Below, in pieces: positions 1 through 5,865 of a stretch of DNA of 9,277 nt. Under the pieces are notes generated by a model. That model was not told the origin of the DNA. It searched no databases and saw only the letters and a list, made by a program, of their open reading frames with translations. This DNA comes from CAUZSN01 sp963582345. GTDB taxonomy: Bacteria; Planctomycetota; Planctomycetia; Planctomycetales; Planctomycetaceae. The first letter of the stretch is position 1, and every line of letters begins with the position of its first letter. Both the position numbers and the translations under genes were made by a program. The stretch is taken from positions 1-9,277 of the forward strand of contig CAUZSN010000106.1 of the NCBI GenBank assembly GCA_963582345.1, written 5' to 3'.

Positions 1-335
1 TCCGCATCAGCGGCGACCACCGTGAGACGCCAGGTTGCATTCTAGTGGGACCGACGGGTGTTGTGGAATTACAGGCCGGTGTCATCAGGGCGATGAGGCA
101 CGTGCACATGGGACCGGCCGATTTGGAATACTACGGCGTTTCGAATGGTGACAGTATGCATTTGCGGGTCAAGTCAGAAGGATGTACGTCAATTTTGGAA
201 AACGTCATCGTCCGGGCCAGCGACGCGGTGAAGTTAGAAGCCCATCTCGATACGGACGAGGGAAACGCGATCAATTTGGAGAACGCAATATCGGTGGATC
301 TGTTGAAGTCGCAAGCATGTGCATGTCGGGGATGA
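1..335 (+). CDS. pduL: PduL-type phosphate acyltransferase, C-terminal part (5' end outside window)
   Basis: This is the last ~110 codons of a phosphotransacylase of the PduL family (reading frame begins at base 3); the start lies upstream of the window. PduL exchanges CoA on an acyl-CoA for phosphate, recycling CoA inside BMCs; here the likely substrate is lactyl-CoA. Family marks seen: GCILVGPTGVVEL, then RHVHMGPADLEYYGV (the His-x-His at bases 99-107 is the zinc-ligand motif of the second beta-barrel), then HLDTDEGNA near the C-terminus. The protein ends in a Cys-rich tail, CACRG. Any N-terminal encapsulation helix would be off the window. It is the first visible gene of the operon, 132 bases before the first shell gene. 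Family assignment is firm; the substrate is inferred from the neighbouring aldolase and aldehyde dehydrogenase. Confidence 0.93.
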   Translation, partial: RISGDHRETPGCILVGPTGVVELQAGVIRAMRHVHMGPADLEYYGVSNGDSMHLRVKSEGCTSILENVIVRASDAVKLEAHLDTDEGNAINLENAISVDLLKSQACACRG

Positions 336-384
336 TCTTGGGCGTAGAGTGCGTGAAGTGCACCATGACAAGAGCGGTGATTTT

Positions 385-402
385 CACACACCCTACGGTG
401 TG
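385..402 (+). other. Intercistronic hairpin between pduL and first BMC-H gene
   Basis: CACACC (387-392) and GGTGTG (397-402) form a perfect 6-bp stem around a CTAC loop. It may extend by two A-T pairs past a 2-base bulge on the left arm. No U-tract follows, so it is not a standard Rho-independent terminator. It could be an RNA-processing or stability element separating the pduL message from the abundant shell messages. The function is inference. Confidence 0.35.
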
Positions 403-467
403 AAGAAGAGTGTTGCGATAGTCAGGAGAGTCGCTTTTTGATCTACAACATTTGGGAGAGATAACTT

Positions 468-764
468 ATGGCGAAAGCGATGTCAGCGTTGGGAATGATC
501 GAGACACGAGGTCTCGTAAGCTTGATCGAATCTGCCGATGCGATGCTGAAGGCGGCAAACGTAGAAATGGTCGGTTGGGACAAAGTCGGCAGCGGTTTGG
601 TGACGGCATTCGTCGTTGGCGATGTGGCTGCGGTGAAAGCGGCCATCGATGCAGGAGCCAGCGCGGCCAGTAAGATTGGCGAAGTCGTCAGCGTGCAATG
701 CATTCCGCGGCCGCACGAAGAGTTGAGCAGTATCTTGCCGGTGCCCCAGAAAGCATCGAAGTAA
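468..764 (+). CDS. BMC-H hexameric shell protein 1 (PduA/CcmK-like)
   Basis: 98-residue single-domain (Pf00936) shell protein. Hexamers of this family tile the facets of the microcompartment, and the central pore passes small metabolites. Seen: N-terminal LGMIETRGLVSLIESADAML (residues 8-27), pore loop KVGSGLVTAF (39-48) with the PduA-like Gly-Ser-Gly at 41-43, helix DVAAVKAAIDAGASAASKIG (52-71), and the family ending VVSVQCIPRPHEEL. Length is usual for BMC-H, with a short C-terminal extension (PVPQKASK). The ATG at 468 is chosen over the in-frame ATG at 480 because GGGAGAG lies at 454-460, 7 bases upstream. It is followed 102 bases later by a second BMC-H, the paired arrangement typical of PVM loci. 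Confidence 0.96.
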   Translation: MAKAMSALGMIETRGLVSLIESADAMLKAANVEMVGWDKVGSGLVTAFVVGDVAAVKAAIDAGASAASKIGEVVSVQCIPRPHEELSSILPVPQKASK

Positions 765-866
765 CGAATCGTACAGACGCGAGTGTGGACTGCTTGTTCA
801 CGATTAGTGTGGGCACAGCCTACTTGCCATCAAGCCAATTCAACTTAAGACAAGAATGGTAAACCT

Positions 867-1133
867 ATGGGCGATGCAATCGGATTAGTGGAAACCAAAG
901 GCCTAGTGGCACAGATTGAAGCCTCGGACGCCATGTTGAAAGCGGCCAATGTCAGTCTGGTGAAACAGGTCCAAATTGGTGGCGCTTATGTGACGACGAT
1001 TATTCGGGGAGACGTCGGGTCAGTGCGAGCTGCCATTGATGCCGGAGCATCGGCTGCGTCGCAGATTGGAGAACTGGTTAGCACCCACCTAATTCCGCGT
1101 CCCGATAAGACGTTGCTCGACGTGTTTATTTGA
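867..1133 (+). CDS. BMC-H hexameric shell protein 2
   Basis: 88-residue BMC-H shell protein, paralogous to the preceding gene: AIGLVETKGLVAQIEASDAML (residues 4-24) and DVGSVRAAIDAGASAASQIG (49-68) align closely with it, and it ends LVSTHLIPRP. The pore loop reads QIGGAYVTTI, with Gly-Gly-Ala where the first paralogue has Gly-Ser-Gly, so the two hexamers should differ in pore lining. It lacks the C-terminal extension of the first copy. No strong ribosome binding site precedes the ATG (only the weak AAGAATGG around 852-859), which suggests lower translation than BMC-H 1. A role as a facet component, alone or mixed with paralogue 1, is known for the family; the division of labour is inference. 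Confidence 0.95.
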   Translation: MGDAIGLVETKGLVAQIEASDAMLKAANVSLVKQVQIGGAYVTTIIRGDVGSVRAAIDAGASAASQIGELVSTHLIPRPDKTLLDVFI

Positions 1134-1177
1134 CGCGTTGGTGCAATGAATTTGTCATACCGTTTGTTAGGGCGTAT

Positions 1178-1200
1178 TGCGATCGCAGCGAAGCGATTTT
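1178..1200 (+). terminator. Weak terminator- or attenuator-like hairpin between BMC-H 2 and ackA
   Basis: ATCGC (1182-1186) pairs with GCGAT (1193-1197) around a 6-base loop, and the stem runs directly into TTTT (1197-1200). The left part also contains the 10-base palindrome TGCGATCGCA (1178-1187). The stem is short and the T-run brief, so full termination is unlikely; partial attenuation after the shell genes would favour shell over enzyme expression. It lies in the largest gap of the operon (168 bases). Confidence 0.3.
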
Positions 1201-1301
1201 CCGCCTGAAGGTGGGATGACGAGTCAGTGTGCGAGGGCCGGATTTCGTTGGGGCGTTGAGAGACGGAAAATTGGATCTGAAAAGGATGCGGGCGGATCGC
1301 T

Positions 1302-2492
1302 ATGAAAGTTCTCGTCGCGAACCTTGGCTCAACCAGTTTTAAGTACCGATTGTTTGATCTTTCGCAGGACAAGCAACTGGCCTGCGGCGGTATCGACCGA
1401 ATCGGACAGCCGGAGAGTCATTGTTACGTCAAGATTGCATCGCGATTCGAAGAAATGATTCAGCACGTTCCCGATCACGCGGCTGCCGTGCGGACTTGTT
1501 TTGAGCAACTGGCGAACGCGGACTGGGGTTGCCTGAAGTCAGTGTCCGACGTTGCGGCGATTGGCTTTAAAGCAGTGTTTGCCGGCGAGCTGAGCGGTGT
1601 TCGGCGAGTGGACGACCAATTGCTCCAGATGTTAGAGCAGCTGGCCGACGTGGCCCCAGCCCACAATCCGCCTTATGTGAAAGCGATGCGGCAACTGCAC
1701 AAGGCTTATCCGGAGGTCCCGTTGGTCGCCGCAGTAGAGACTGGTTTCCACGAAACGATCCCGGCTGAGAATCGGGCGTATGCAATTCCGTTTGAGTGGC
1801 AGGAAGAACACGGAGTTCAGCGATGGGGGTTTCACGGAGCTAGCCACCGGTACATTGGTGAGAGGATTGGCAAGATTCTGGAACGTGGCGATTTGCGAAC
1901 AATTTCGTGTCACTTGGGCGGAAGTAGTTCGCTGTGCGCAATGCGTGACGGAAAGTCGCTGGCAAATAGCCTAGGAATGAGCCCCCAATCCGGGCTGCCA
2001 CAAAATAATCGAGTCGGTAGTTTCGACCCGTTTGCTCTGCCGGTCTTGATGCGAGCGACCGGAAAAAGTCTTGACCAATTGTTGGACGATTTGGCGAGCC
2101 GTAGCGGACTACTGGGCTTGAGTGGCTTGAGCGGCGATGTTCGTGATTTGGAACAGGCGGCCGGCGAAGGACACAAGCGAGCGAAACTAGCCTTGGACGT
2201 ATTTGTTGCGTCGATCCGGCACTACCTGGGTGGTTATCTAACAATTCTGGGCGGCGCCGATGTGATCGTATTCACAGGTGGGATCGGCGAGAATAGCCAG
2301 CAAGTCCGCGAAGCCGTTTGCCGTAACATGGATTGGGCGGGAATCCGACTAGACTCCGAATTGAATCAAGCCGTCTACGGCGAGACTCGAATTTCTCACA
2401 CCGATAGCCGTGTCGAAATTTGGGTCGTGTCGACGAACGAAGAGCTGGTCGTGGCACATCAGACCGCCGAATTAATTGAGGACTGCCCGTAA
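1302..2492 (+). CDS. ackA: Acetate kinase family protein (divergent; probable acyl/lactyl-phosphate kinase)
   Basis: 396-residue acetate kinase homologue (ASKHA fold), near the usual ~400. It should convert acyl-phosphate plus ADP to acid plus ATP, the last step after PduL. Seen: N-terminal phosphate loop VANLGSTSFK (N7), APAHNPP (H121), GFHGASH (H178), NNRVGSFDP (R237), GLLGLSGLSGDVRDL, VIVFTGGIGENS and STNEE (Glu 380/381). Compared from memory with the Methanosarcina enzyme, the Arg of GHRVVHGG is Lys (K90 in GFKAVFAG), the Asp of FDTAFH is Glu (E146 in VETGFH), and the nucleotide motif HLGNGSS is HLGGSSS. These conservative changes suggest altered activity or substrate, such as lactyl-phosphate, rather than a dead gene, since the frame is intact. 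ATG at 1302 has GGCGGA 5 bases upstream. No encapsulation helix is visible. Confidence 0.9.
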   Translation: MKVLVANLGSTSFKYRLFDLSQDKQLACGGIDRIGQPESHCYVKIASRFEEMIQHVPDHAAAVRTCFEQLANADWGCLKSVSDVAAIGFKAVFAGELSGVRRVDDQLLQMLEQLADVAPAHNPPYVKAMRQLHKAYPEVPLVAAVETGFHETIPAENRAYAIPFEWQEEHGVQRWGFHGASHRYIGERIGKILERGDLRTISCHLGGSSSLCAMRDGKSLANSLGMSPQSGLPQNNRVGSFDPFALPVLMRATGKSLDQLLDDLASRSGLLGLSGLSGDVRDLEQAAGEGHKRAKLALDVFVASIRHYLGGYLTILGGADVIVFTGGIGENSQQVREAVCRNMDWAGIRLDSELNQAVYGETRISHTDSRVEIWVVSTNEELVVAHQTAELIEDCP

Positions 2493-2519
2493 GGCACTGA
2501 GAATAAGGACCAAGTACCG

Positions 2520-2855
2520 ATGTTCGTAGGACGTGTCACAGGAAGCATCATTTCTACACAGAAGGTCGAGTCGATGGTTGGACAGAAGTTGATGATTGTG
2601 GAGCCGTTGCGCGTCGATGAGAAAGACAAAAGCAAGTTAAAGCCGACAGGACGTATGTTTGTCGTCGTCGACACGGTCGGTGCCGGTGAAGGGGAAGTGG
2701 TGTTTTGCGTTCAGGGTTCAAGTGCGCGATTCACGCCCCAGACGAAACAGTTGCCGGTCGACGCGGCCATTATCGGAATCGTCGATCAAGTGCATGTCGG
2801 CTCTAAGTCGATTTATAGTGCCAACCAGGATGCGAGTGTGCGGGAAGCGGGTTGA
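2520..2855 (+). CDS. BMC-P pentameric vertex protein 1 (EutN/CcmL family)
   Basis: 111-residue EutN/CcmL family protein (Pf03319); pentamers of this family close the twelve vertices of the shell. Seen: start MFVGRVTGSIISTQKVESMV, core GQKLMIVEPLRV, the signature GAGEGEVVFCVQGSSAR (about residues 54-70) and PVDAAIIGIVDQV (79-91). It has a charged insertion, DEKDKSKLKP (33-42), and a C-terminal tail after the last core strand, so it is longer than a minimal BMC-P. The start is 27 bases after ackA, with AAGGA (2505-2509) 10 bases upstream. It is the first of three divergent BMC-P genes here and has the most canonical signature. Confidence 0.95.
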   Translation: MFVGRVTGSIISTQKVESMVGQKLMIVEPLRVDEKDKSKLKPTGRMFVVVDTVGAGEGEVVFCVQGSSARFTPQTKQLPVDAAIIGIVDQVHVGSKSIYSANQDASVREAG

Positions 2856-2915
2856 TCAGAAACAGATAAGAAAAACGAACGACGAATCACGATGATTTAG
2901 TCGACAATTCAGTAC

Positions 2916-2921
2916 AGAGGA
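2916..2921 (+). promoter_or_regulatory. Ribosome binding site fixing a GTG start for the aldehyde dehydrogenase
   Basis: AGAGGA sits 6 bases before the GTG at 2928 and 15 bases before the in-frame ATG at 2937. The spacing supports the GTG as the true start and adds three residues (Met-Ala-Ser) before the amphipathic targeting helix. An AATCA/TGATT stem of 5 bp with loop CGA (2885-2897) lies just upstream. Confidence 0.55.
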
Positions 2922-2927
2922 ACCAGA

Positions 2928-4364
2928 GTGGCATCAATGACGCAAGTGACTGAAGAAGCGATTCGCACTGTTGTGAAGGAAGTATTGGTTCAATTGAGGC
3001 ATCGGGAGAACGGTTCCACCTCACCTGTTTCCCGGAACGGTGACTGGGGCGTTTTCCAAAGTGTTGACGACGCCGTTGCAGCAGCGACGGACGCGTTTGA
3101 GAAGCTGAAGCGAGCTTCCCTCGATGATCGTGCAAAAGCCATCCAATGTGTGCGGTACATTTGCGACGACCAGGCCGAGGAATTGGGCCGGTTGGAATTG
3201 GAAGAAACGAAGATCGGTCGACTGGATCACAAGATCGAAAAACTGAAAATTATTAAATTAGTGCCGGGCATCGAGTTTTTGAAATGTGATTCGGTCAGCG
3301 GTGACCATGGCCTGACGGTCATCGAATACGCTCCCTTTGGCGTGATTGGCACCATTACACCAGTCACGCACTCGCTGCCGACGCTGGCTGGCAATGTGGT
3401 GAACATGGTTGCAAGCGGGAATACATTAGTCGTCAATCCTCACCCATCTGGCGCCCGGGTTGCCTGCGAAGGCGTCAGGCGGTTCAATCGGGCCATCTAT
3501 GAAACGATCGGTCTGCAGAACTTGGTCACCATCATTGAAGAGCCGACGCTCGAATCAGCCGGGGAAATCTTCGAACATCACGGCATTCGGTTGCTCTGCG
3601 TGACAGGCGGTCCCGGAGTAGCTCGTGCGGCGCTGGCCAGTCATAAACGAGCGATCGTTGCCGGTCCGGGTAACCCGCCCGTTGTTGTCGACGAAACAGC
3701 CGACATCGAAAATGCAGCCCAGTCGATCGTCAATGGAGCCGCCTACGACAACAACCTACTGTGCATTGGCGAAAAAGAGGTTTTCGCCGTCGATAGCATC
3801 TTCGATCAGTTATTGGACGCAGTGCAGCGACACGGCGGGTATCAGCTCAATCTGCAGGAAGTCGATAAATTGACCGCATTGGCCTTCAGTCCGCCGGAAA
3901 CGTCGGACGGACATGTGATCCTGAGACGGGAACTGATTGGCAAGGATGCGGTTGTATTGGGCGAATTGATTGACGTGGGCGTACCGGCCGAAACTCAAAT
4001 CCTTTACGGAGAAACCGACACGTCAAATCCATTCGTGCCGGAGGAACAAATGATGCCGTTCTTGCCCTTTGTCCGTGTACGTGATGCTATGCAGGGGATC
4101 GAGTTAGCGAAAGAGTTTGAGCACAACTACCGTCACACCAGTATCATCCATTCCCGCAATGTGCGTACGATGACTTTGATGGGCCGGACCATGGATACAA
4201 CGTTGTTTGTCAAAAACGGAGCTTGCATGGCAGGCCTGGGCCTAGGTGGTGAGGGGTACTTGTCGTACAGCATCGCTACTCCGACAGGCGAAGGCGTGAC
4301 GAATCCGTTGACATTCACCCGTCAGCGACGTTGCGCAATGATCGACGACTTGCGAATTATTTGA
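2928..4364 (+). CDS. CoA-acylating aldehyde dehydrogenase of the microcompartment (PduP/EutE-like)
   Basis: 478-residue aldehyde dehydrogenase of the CoA-acylating PduP/EutE group; it converts an aldehyde, NAD+ and CoA to acyl-CoA and NADH. The likely substrate is L-lactaldehyde from the aldolase. Residues 8-26 (TEEAIRTVVKEVLVQLRHR) form an amphipathic helix followed by a Ser/Pro/Gly linker, the layout of an N-terminal encapsulation peptide. The catalytic domain starts near residue 40: YAPFGVIGTITPVTHSLPT (134-152), the VTGGPGVARAAL loop (225-236), AGPGNPPVVVDETADI (245-260), and DNNLLCIGEKEVFAV with catalytic Cys279. C-terminal GACMAGLGLGGEGYLS and the FTRQRRCAM ending also fit the group. 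The GTG start follows from the AGAGGA spacing. Subfamily is firm, substrate inferred. Confidence 0.94.
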   Translation: MASMTQVTEEAIRTVVKEVLVQLRHRENGSTSPVSRNGDWGVFQSVDDAVAAATDAFEKLKRASLDDRAKAIQCVRYICDDQAEELGRLELEETKIGRLDHKIEKLKIIKLVPGIEFLKCDSVSGDHGLTVIEYAPFGVIGTITPVTHSLPTLAGNVVNMVASGNTLVVNPHPSGARVACEGVRRFNRAIYETIGLQNLVTIIEEPTLESAGEIFEHHGIRLLCVTGGPGVARAALASHKRAIVAGPGNPPVVVDETADIENAAQSIVNGAAYDNNLLCIGEKEVFAVDSIFDQLLDAVQRHGGYQLNLQEVDKLTALAFSPPETSDGHVILRRELIGKDAVVLGELIDVGVPAETQILYGETDTSNPFVPEEQMMPFLPFVRVRDAMQGIELAKEFEHNYRHTSIIHSRNVRTMTLMGRTMDTTLFVKNGACMAGLGLGGEGYLSYSIATPTGEGVTNPLTFTRQRRCAMIDDLRII

Positions 4365-4469
4365 GGGGTAAGGGGCGAGGACCAACAGTCGAGAGTCCAA
4401 TAATTGCAGATACTAATTTCATTTGGGAACGGCCGGAACCGAATTTTGAGCACTTCAGAGACGACGATT

Positions 4470-4730
4470 ATGCATCTAGGATTAGTAATTGGTCACGCGA
4501 CGGCTACCGTGAAGCACACCACTTTGCATGGTTGGCGACTGCCGATCGTGCAGCCGTTGGACGCTCAAGGTAGTACGGACGGAGATCCCATTCTGGCCGT
4601 TGATCGATTAGGGAGCAGTCTTGGCGATCGGGTCATGTTGACCAGCGACGGCAAGTCCGTTCGCGAAATGATGGGGTCGGATAATTCTCCAGTCCGCTGG
4701 GCCATCATCGGCTTGGCGGACGAACCGTGA
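4470..4730 (+). CDS. BMC-P pentameric vertex protein 2 (EutN/CcmL family)
   Basis: 86-residue BMC-P protein. Seen: start MHLGLVIGHATATVKHTTL, then HGWRLPIVQPLDAQG, the central GSSLGDRVMLTSDGKSVREMM, which replaces the canonical GAGEGEVV..GSSAR segment, and the closing strand RWAIIGLADEP. The frame stays open upstream to a TTG at 4404, but those 22 residues do not look like the family and the BMC-P fold begins exactly at the ATG at 4470. The binding site is weak (AGAGA at 4457-4461, 8 bases upstream), and 105 bases separate it from the aldehyde dehydrogenase. It diverges from paralogue 1 in the signature loop, which may change pentamer contacts or the vertex pore. Confidence 0.9.
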   Translation: MHLGLVIGHATATVKHTTLHGWRLPIVQPLDAQGSTDGDPILAVDRLGSSLGDRVMLTSDGKSVREMMGSDNSPVRWAIIGLADEP

Positions 4731-4775
4731 ACAGCAGTTTAAAACGTCATTGTTAGCTATCGAACAGGCCTACCA

Positions 4776-5504
4776 ATGGGTGTCGATGAGGACGTAGTCG
4801 AACGAATTGTCGGTGAAGTCATGGGGCAACTCGCGACGGATTCGGCATCAATGCACACCGATACCGACAACCAACGCGTCGACCGATACGAGAGTCCTTC
4901 CGACGGGATCCAAAAAGAATTACATTTTTCTGAGAAAATCGTCACTGCAGAATTATTGCAGACGCAACTAAATGGTGAGATGCGAATTAGTCTTGAGGCG
5001 AATTCTATTCTGACTCCATCAGCTCGCGACCATCTGGTTTCTCAGAAGATCCAATGGTGCCGGAAACCGGCGAGGGAAGCTTCGAAGTTCGGTGCGAGCT
5101 GTTATCTGGCGATCACAATCCAATCGACATCCGATACGACGACAGCGCTGGACGAAATTGAACGGTCAGATGGAACGAAATGGAGACGAGAAATCGTTGG
5201 TCAATTGACGGAGGCCGTCGAGATGGCAGTCAGCACTTTGTGTCGGGCCGATGCTGACGGTGTTGTCGTTTTTTCTGAGCAGGCGGAGAGCATCGCTTGT
5301 CGTTCAAATCGGAACAAATCCGTCCGAGCGGCCGTCGTAGAAGATGTGGCCTCGGTTCAATATGTGAAACGGACCATGGATGCCAACCTGTTAGCCATTA
5401 AGCCGGCAGGGAAAGGTTACTTCGCTTTGCGAAATATGTTGAGGAGCTTCATGAAAGATGGGCCCGCAAAGGTTCCGTCGGATTGCGGTGAAGAGCATTC
5501 GTAG
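4776..5504 (+). CDS. Accessory BMC cargo protein with encapsulation helix and degenerate RpiB/LacAB-like C-terminal region
   Basis: 242 residues, not assigned to an enzyme. Residues 3-19 (VDEDVVERIVGEVMGQL) form an amphipathic helix of the same pattern as the aldehyde dehydrogenase N-terminus, followed by a polar linker (21-47), so it is probably cargo or a cargo adaptor. Residues 49-95 (EKIVTAELLQTQL, then SILTPSARDHLVSQKI) resemble a short segment recurrent in BMC proteins such as the EutQ/EutT type. Residues 160-208 (ADGVVVFSEQAESIAC, SVRAAVVEDVASVQYVKRT, DANLLAI) recall the RpiB/LacA/LacB fold (GILICGTGIGMSIA, RAALCHD, DANVL). The catalytic Cys and GTG anion-hole loop of those isomerases are not retained and the GSDHAG start is missing, so isomerase activity is doubtful. 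ACAGG at 4764-4768 supports the ATG. A real gene with high confidence; the relationship is tentative. Confidence 0.8.
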   Translation: MGVDEDVVERIVGEVMGQLATDSASMHTDTDNQRVDRYESPSDGIQKELHFSEKIVTAELLQTQLNGEMRISLEANSILTPSARDHLVSQKIQWCRKPAREASKFGASCYLAITIQSTSDTTTALDEIERSDGTKWRREIVGQLTEAVEMAVSTLCRADADGVVVFSEQAESIACRSNRNKSVRAAVVEDVASVQYVKRTMDANLLAIKPAGKGYFALRNMLRSFMKDGPAKVPSDCGEEHS

Positions 5505-5510
5505 GTGTGG

Positions 5511-5527
5511 GGCTTCTTGAAGAAGCC
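5511..5527 (+). other. Strong hairpin directly after the accessory gene stop codon
   Basis: GGCTTCTTGAAGAAGCC is a perfect inverted repeat that gives a 7-bp stem with a TGA loop, starting 6 bases after the stop codon. It is followed by GGGAATC, not a T-run, so it is unlikely to be an intrinsic terminator. It could protect the upstream message or mark a processing site before BMC-P 3. Confidence 0.45.
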
Positions 5528-5561
5528 GGGAATCTAAAGCAGTTTTCAACTAGGTCAATTC

Positions 5562-5840
5562 ATGCGGATTGCCGAAGTCATTGGCAAAGTGACTCTTTCG
5601 AAGTGTCCTGTCAGCCTTTATGGGGCGACGTGGTTAATTGCCGTCCCGCTGACGCGGAACGGATTGCAGGGAGATTACGCGGATCGAGGAGAGCCGCTCG
5701 TGGTGTATGACGAAATGGCGGCCAATGAAAGCTCGATCATCGCGATAAGCGAGGGTGTCGAAGCAGTCGCTCCATTTCATCCCGAGGTGAAGCCGATTGA
5801 CGCGTATAATGCAGCAATTTTGGACTCGGTTCAGGTCTAG
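5562..5840 (+). CDS. BMC-P pentameric vertex protein 3 (EutN/CcmL family)
   Basis: 92-residue EutN/CcmL family vertex protein. Seen: start MRIAEVIGKVTLSKCPVSL, core ATWLIAVPLTRNGL, YADRGEPLVVYDEM, then ANESSIIAISEGVEAVAPF in the place of the canonical GAGEGS..SEG loop, and PIDAYNAAILDSVQV as the closing strand. Length is close to the family norm. The ATG at 5562 has AGGT (5552-5555) 6 bases upstream, and the gene follows the accessory gene by 57 bases. It ends 25 bases before the aldolase. Its PFHPEVKPIDAY segment differs from both other paralogues, so the three BMC-P proteins are distinct subtypes rather than recent duplicates. Confidence 0.93.
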   Translation: MRIAEVIGKVTLSKCPVSLYGATWLIAVPLTRNGLQGDYADRGEPLVVYDEMAANESSIIAISEGVEAVAPFHPEVKPIDAYNAAILDSVQV

Positions 5841-5850
5841 CTCAGCGACA

Positions 5851-5856
5851 AAGGGG
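5851..5856 (+). promoter_or_regulatory. Ribosome binding site fixing the aldolase start
   Basis: AAGGGG lies 9 bases before the ATG at 5866. It rules against the in-frame start at 5797, which would overlap the end of BMC-P 3 and add 23 residues unlike the aldolase family. Confidence 0.55.
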
Positions 5857-5865
5857 TACTCAAGA

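Noticed and set aside
986..1372. 128-codon minus-strand frame across the BMC-H 2/ackA gap
   Set aside because: Most of it is antisense to BMC-H 2 and the start of ackA, with no family resemblance or ribosome binding site.
1840..2244. 134-codon minus-strand frame inside ackA
   Set aside because: It lies wholly antisense to a well-conserved kinase region and its composition is typical of a shadow frame.
1302..2492. Reading the ackA homologue as a pseudogene because of the replaced residues
   Set aside because: The frame is intact and full length, most catalytic residues and all structural motifs are kept, and the changes are conservative.
4404..4469. N-terminal extension of BMC-P 2 from a TTG codon
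   Set aside because: The 22 residues are unlike any BMC-P start; the fold begins at MHLGLVIG from the ATG at 4470.
5797..5865. N-terminal extension of the aldolase reading frame by 23 residues
   Set aside because: It overlaps the end of BMC-P 3, has no homology to aldolases, and AAGGGG is correctly spaced for the ATG at 5866.
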